DNA of 64,000 bases from Anabaenopsis elenkinii CCIBt3563 (lineage in GTDB: Bacteria; Cyanobacteriota; Cyanobacteriia; Cyanobacteriales; Nostocaceae). Below the pieces are notes generated by a model that did no database searches, was not told the origin of the DNA, and saw only the letters and a list, made by a program, of their open reading frames with translations. A program made the translations under genes and the position numbers. Of the stretch, positions 63,493 through 64,000 are shown piece by piece (positions within the stretch are counted from its first letter, which is position 1; each line of letters begins with the position of its first letter). The stretch lies in assembly GCF_015245355.1 (NCBI RefSeq), contig NZ_CP063311.1, forward strand, positions 3,801,179 to 3,865,178, read 5' to 3'.

Positions 63493-63765
63493 TTATGCAG
63501 CACGGCGAGACGTTAACAAGTTCCACAAGAAAATAGCAATAATTGAGCCGATAATTGCTAAGATAATGCCGGCAGCACTCAGAGTAGGAGCCACTAGAGC
63601 AAATCTACCTGTAGTAAAGAATATGCCAAGGCTACCACCAACAAAAGCACCGATCATACCCAGTAAGATTGTTCCTAAAATGCCACCGCCTTGATGTCCT
63701 GGATAAATCGCCTTAGCAATAGCGCCGGCAATTAGACCTAAAGCAATCCAAGCAAGAATATTCAT
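63493..63765 (-). CDS. GlsB/YeaQ/YmgE family membrane protein
   Basis: 90 residues with three membrane helices. It starts MNILAWIALGLIAGAIAKAI then 'YPGHQGGGILGTILLGMIGAFVGGSLG', the transglycosylase-associated/GlsB family pattern. It is linked to stress responses in other bacteria. Likely one operon with the pentapeptide gene. The last 235 nt of the window hold no visible gene. Confidence 0.92.
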   Translation of the reverse strand: MNILAWIALGLIAGAIAKAIYPGHQGGGILGTILLGMIGAFVGGSLGIFFTTGRFALVAPTLSAAGIILAIIGSIIAIFLWNLLTSRRAA

Positions 63766-64000
63766 GGTTATTAGGTTAGTAACTATTATTACTTATGGAT
63801 ATAGGCTAACAATTCAACCCTTGGCATTAAATCTGTCATCAGAACTAATTATTGAGCGCTTCAAGAGAGTATTTACTTGAGTAGCACTTCTTTTGGTCTA
63901 TACCTGTTTGAAACCTTGAGAGATTTTGGCGCGGCTTTACAAAAAAACAGATAAGCTATTTTATCTAGGCTGATTGTTTAAACTTGACTATACTATGGCC

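Overview
The window is chromosomal DNA of a filamentous, very probably heterocyst-forming (Nostocales-type) cyanobacterium. The evidence is in the sequence: oxygenic photosynthesis genes (petC-petA, psbB-psbT, ycf3, and the cytochrome c maturation pair ccs1/ccdA), nitrogen-fixation-linked genes (nifJ, nifV), many copies of the HIP1 palindrome gcgatcgc, and a long series of cyanobacterium-specific small proteins (DUF3067, DUF4090, DUF29, Uma2, phasin-like). No rRNA, CRISPR array, prophage structural module or plasmid replication gene was seen.

Layout. 0-8.4 kb: a repeat element, an orphan metal ABC permease, tRNA-Phe, petC-petA, SRP RNA, queF, ccs1-ccdA. 8.7-18.3 kb: nifJ, a double-glycine-leader peptide gene, a rhodanese and an MnmC-like methyltransferase sharing a CATG start, glmU, isoaspartyl peptidase, a 51-residue DUF2256 gene. 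18.3-21.7 kb: an AT-rich accessory stretch with tandem heptamers, a perfect 19-bp inverted repeat, three genes I do not recognise and a defective tRNA-Arg(CCU)-like sequence. 21.8-25.4 kb: pyrD and an IS607-type element (tnpA/tnpB). 25.5-29.6 kb: ergothioneine genes egtD, egtB, egtC with an atypical kinase-like gene between them. 29.7-33.5 kb: debris (tnpB 3' fragment, second copy of the repeat element, broken small genes) around two terD genes and a Uma2 gene. 33.5-40 kb: peptide ABC transporter parts, psbB-psbT, ribosomal protein S1. 40.4-45.2 kb: HAD hydrolase, methyltransferases, and an arsenosugar locus arsM-PiT permease-arsS. 45.3-54.4 kb: nifV, cruP, aroA, gatC, ycf3, a GST, small proteins and a two-domain hemerythrin. 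54.5-64 kb: M20 amidohydrolase, an FHA/M50 peptidase/Ser-Thr kinase run, pgl, rph, a CobO-like protein without its P-loop, dcd, and a pentapeptide/GlsB pair.

How it fits together. Most genes are housekeeping: cytochrome b6f and photosystem II parts, amino-acid, cell-wall, pyrimidine and queuosine synthesis. Three sets look like working accessory units: ergothioneine synthesis, arsenic methylation/arsenosugar synthesis with a phosphate-type permease, and a putative phospho-signalling run (FHA, membrane peptidase, kinase). Mobile DNA is present as one nearly complete IS607-like element, a truncated tnpB, two IS200/IS605-type end remnants without tnpB, and a pair of related non-coding repeat elements.

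All family names come from reading motifs and remembered family features. No database search was run. I found no clearly new system. The best candidates for new biology are the 18.5-21.7 kb cluster, the GG-leader peptide at 12.7 kb, the kinase-like gene inside the ergothioneine locus, and the solo IS200/IS605 ends.
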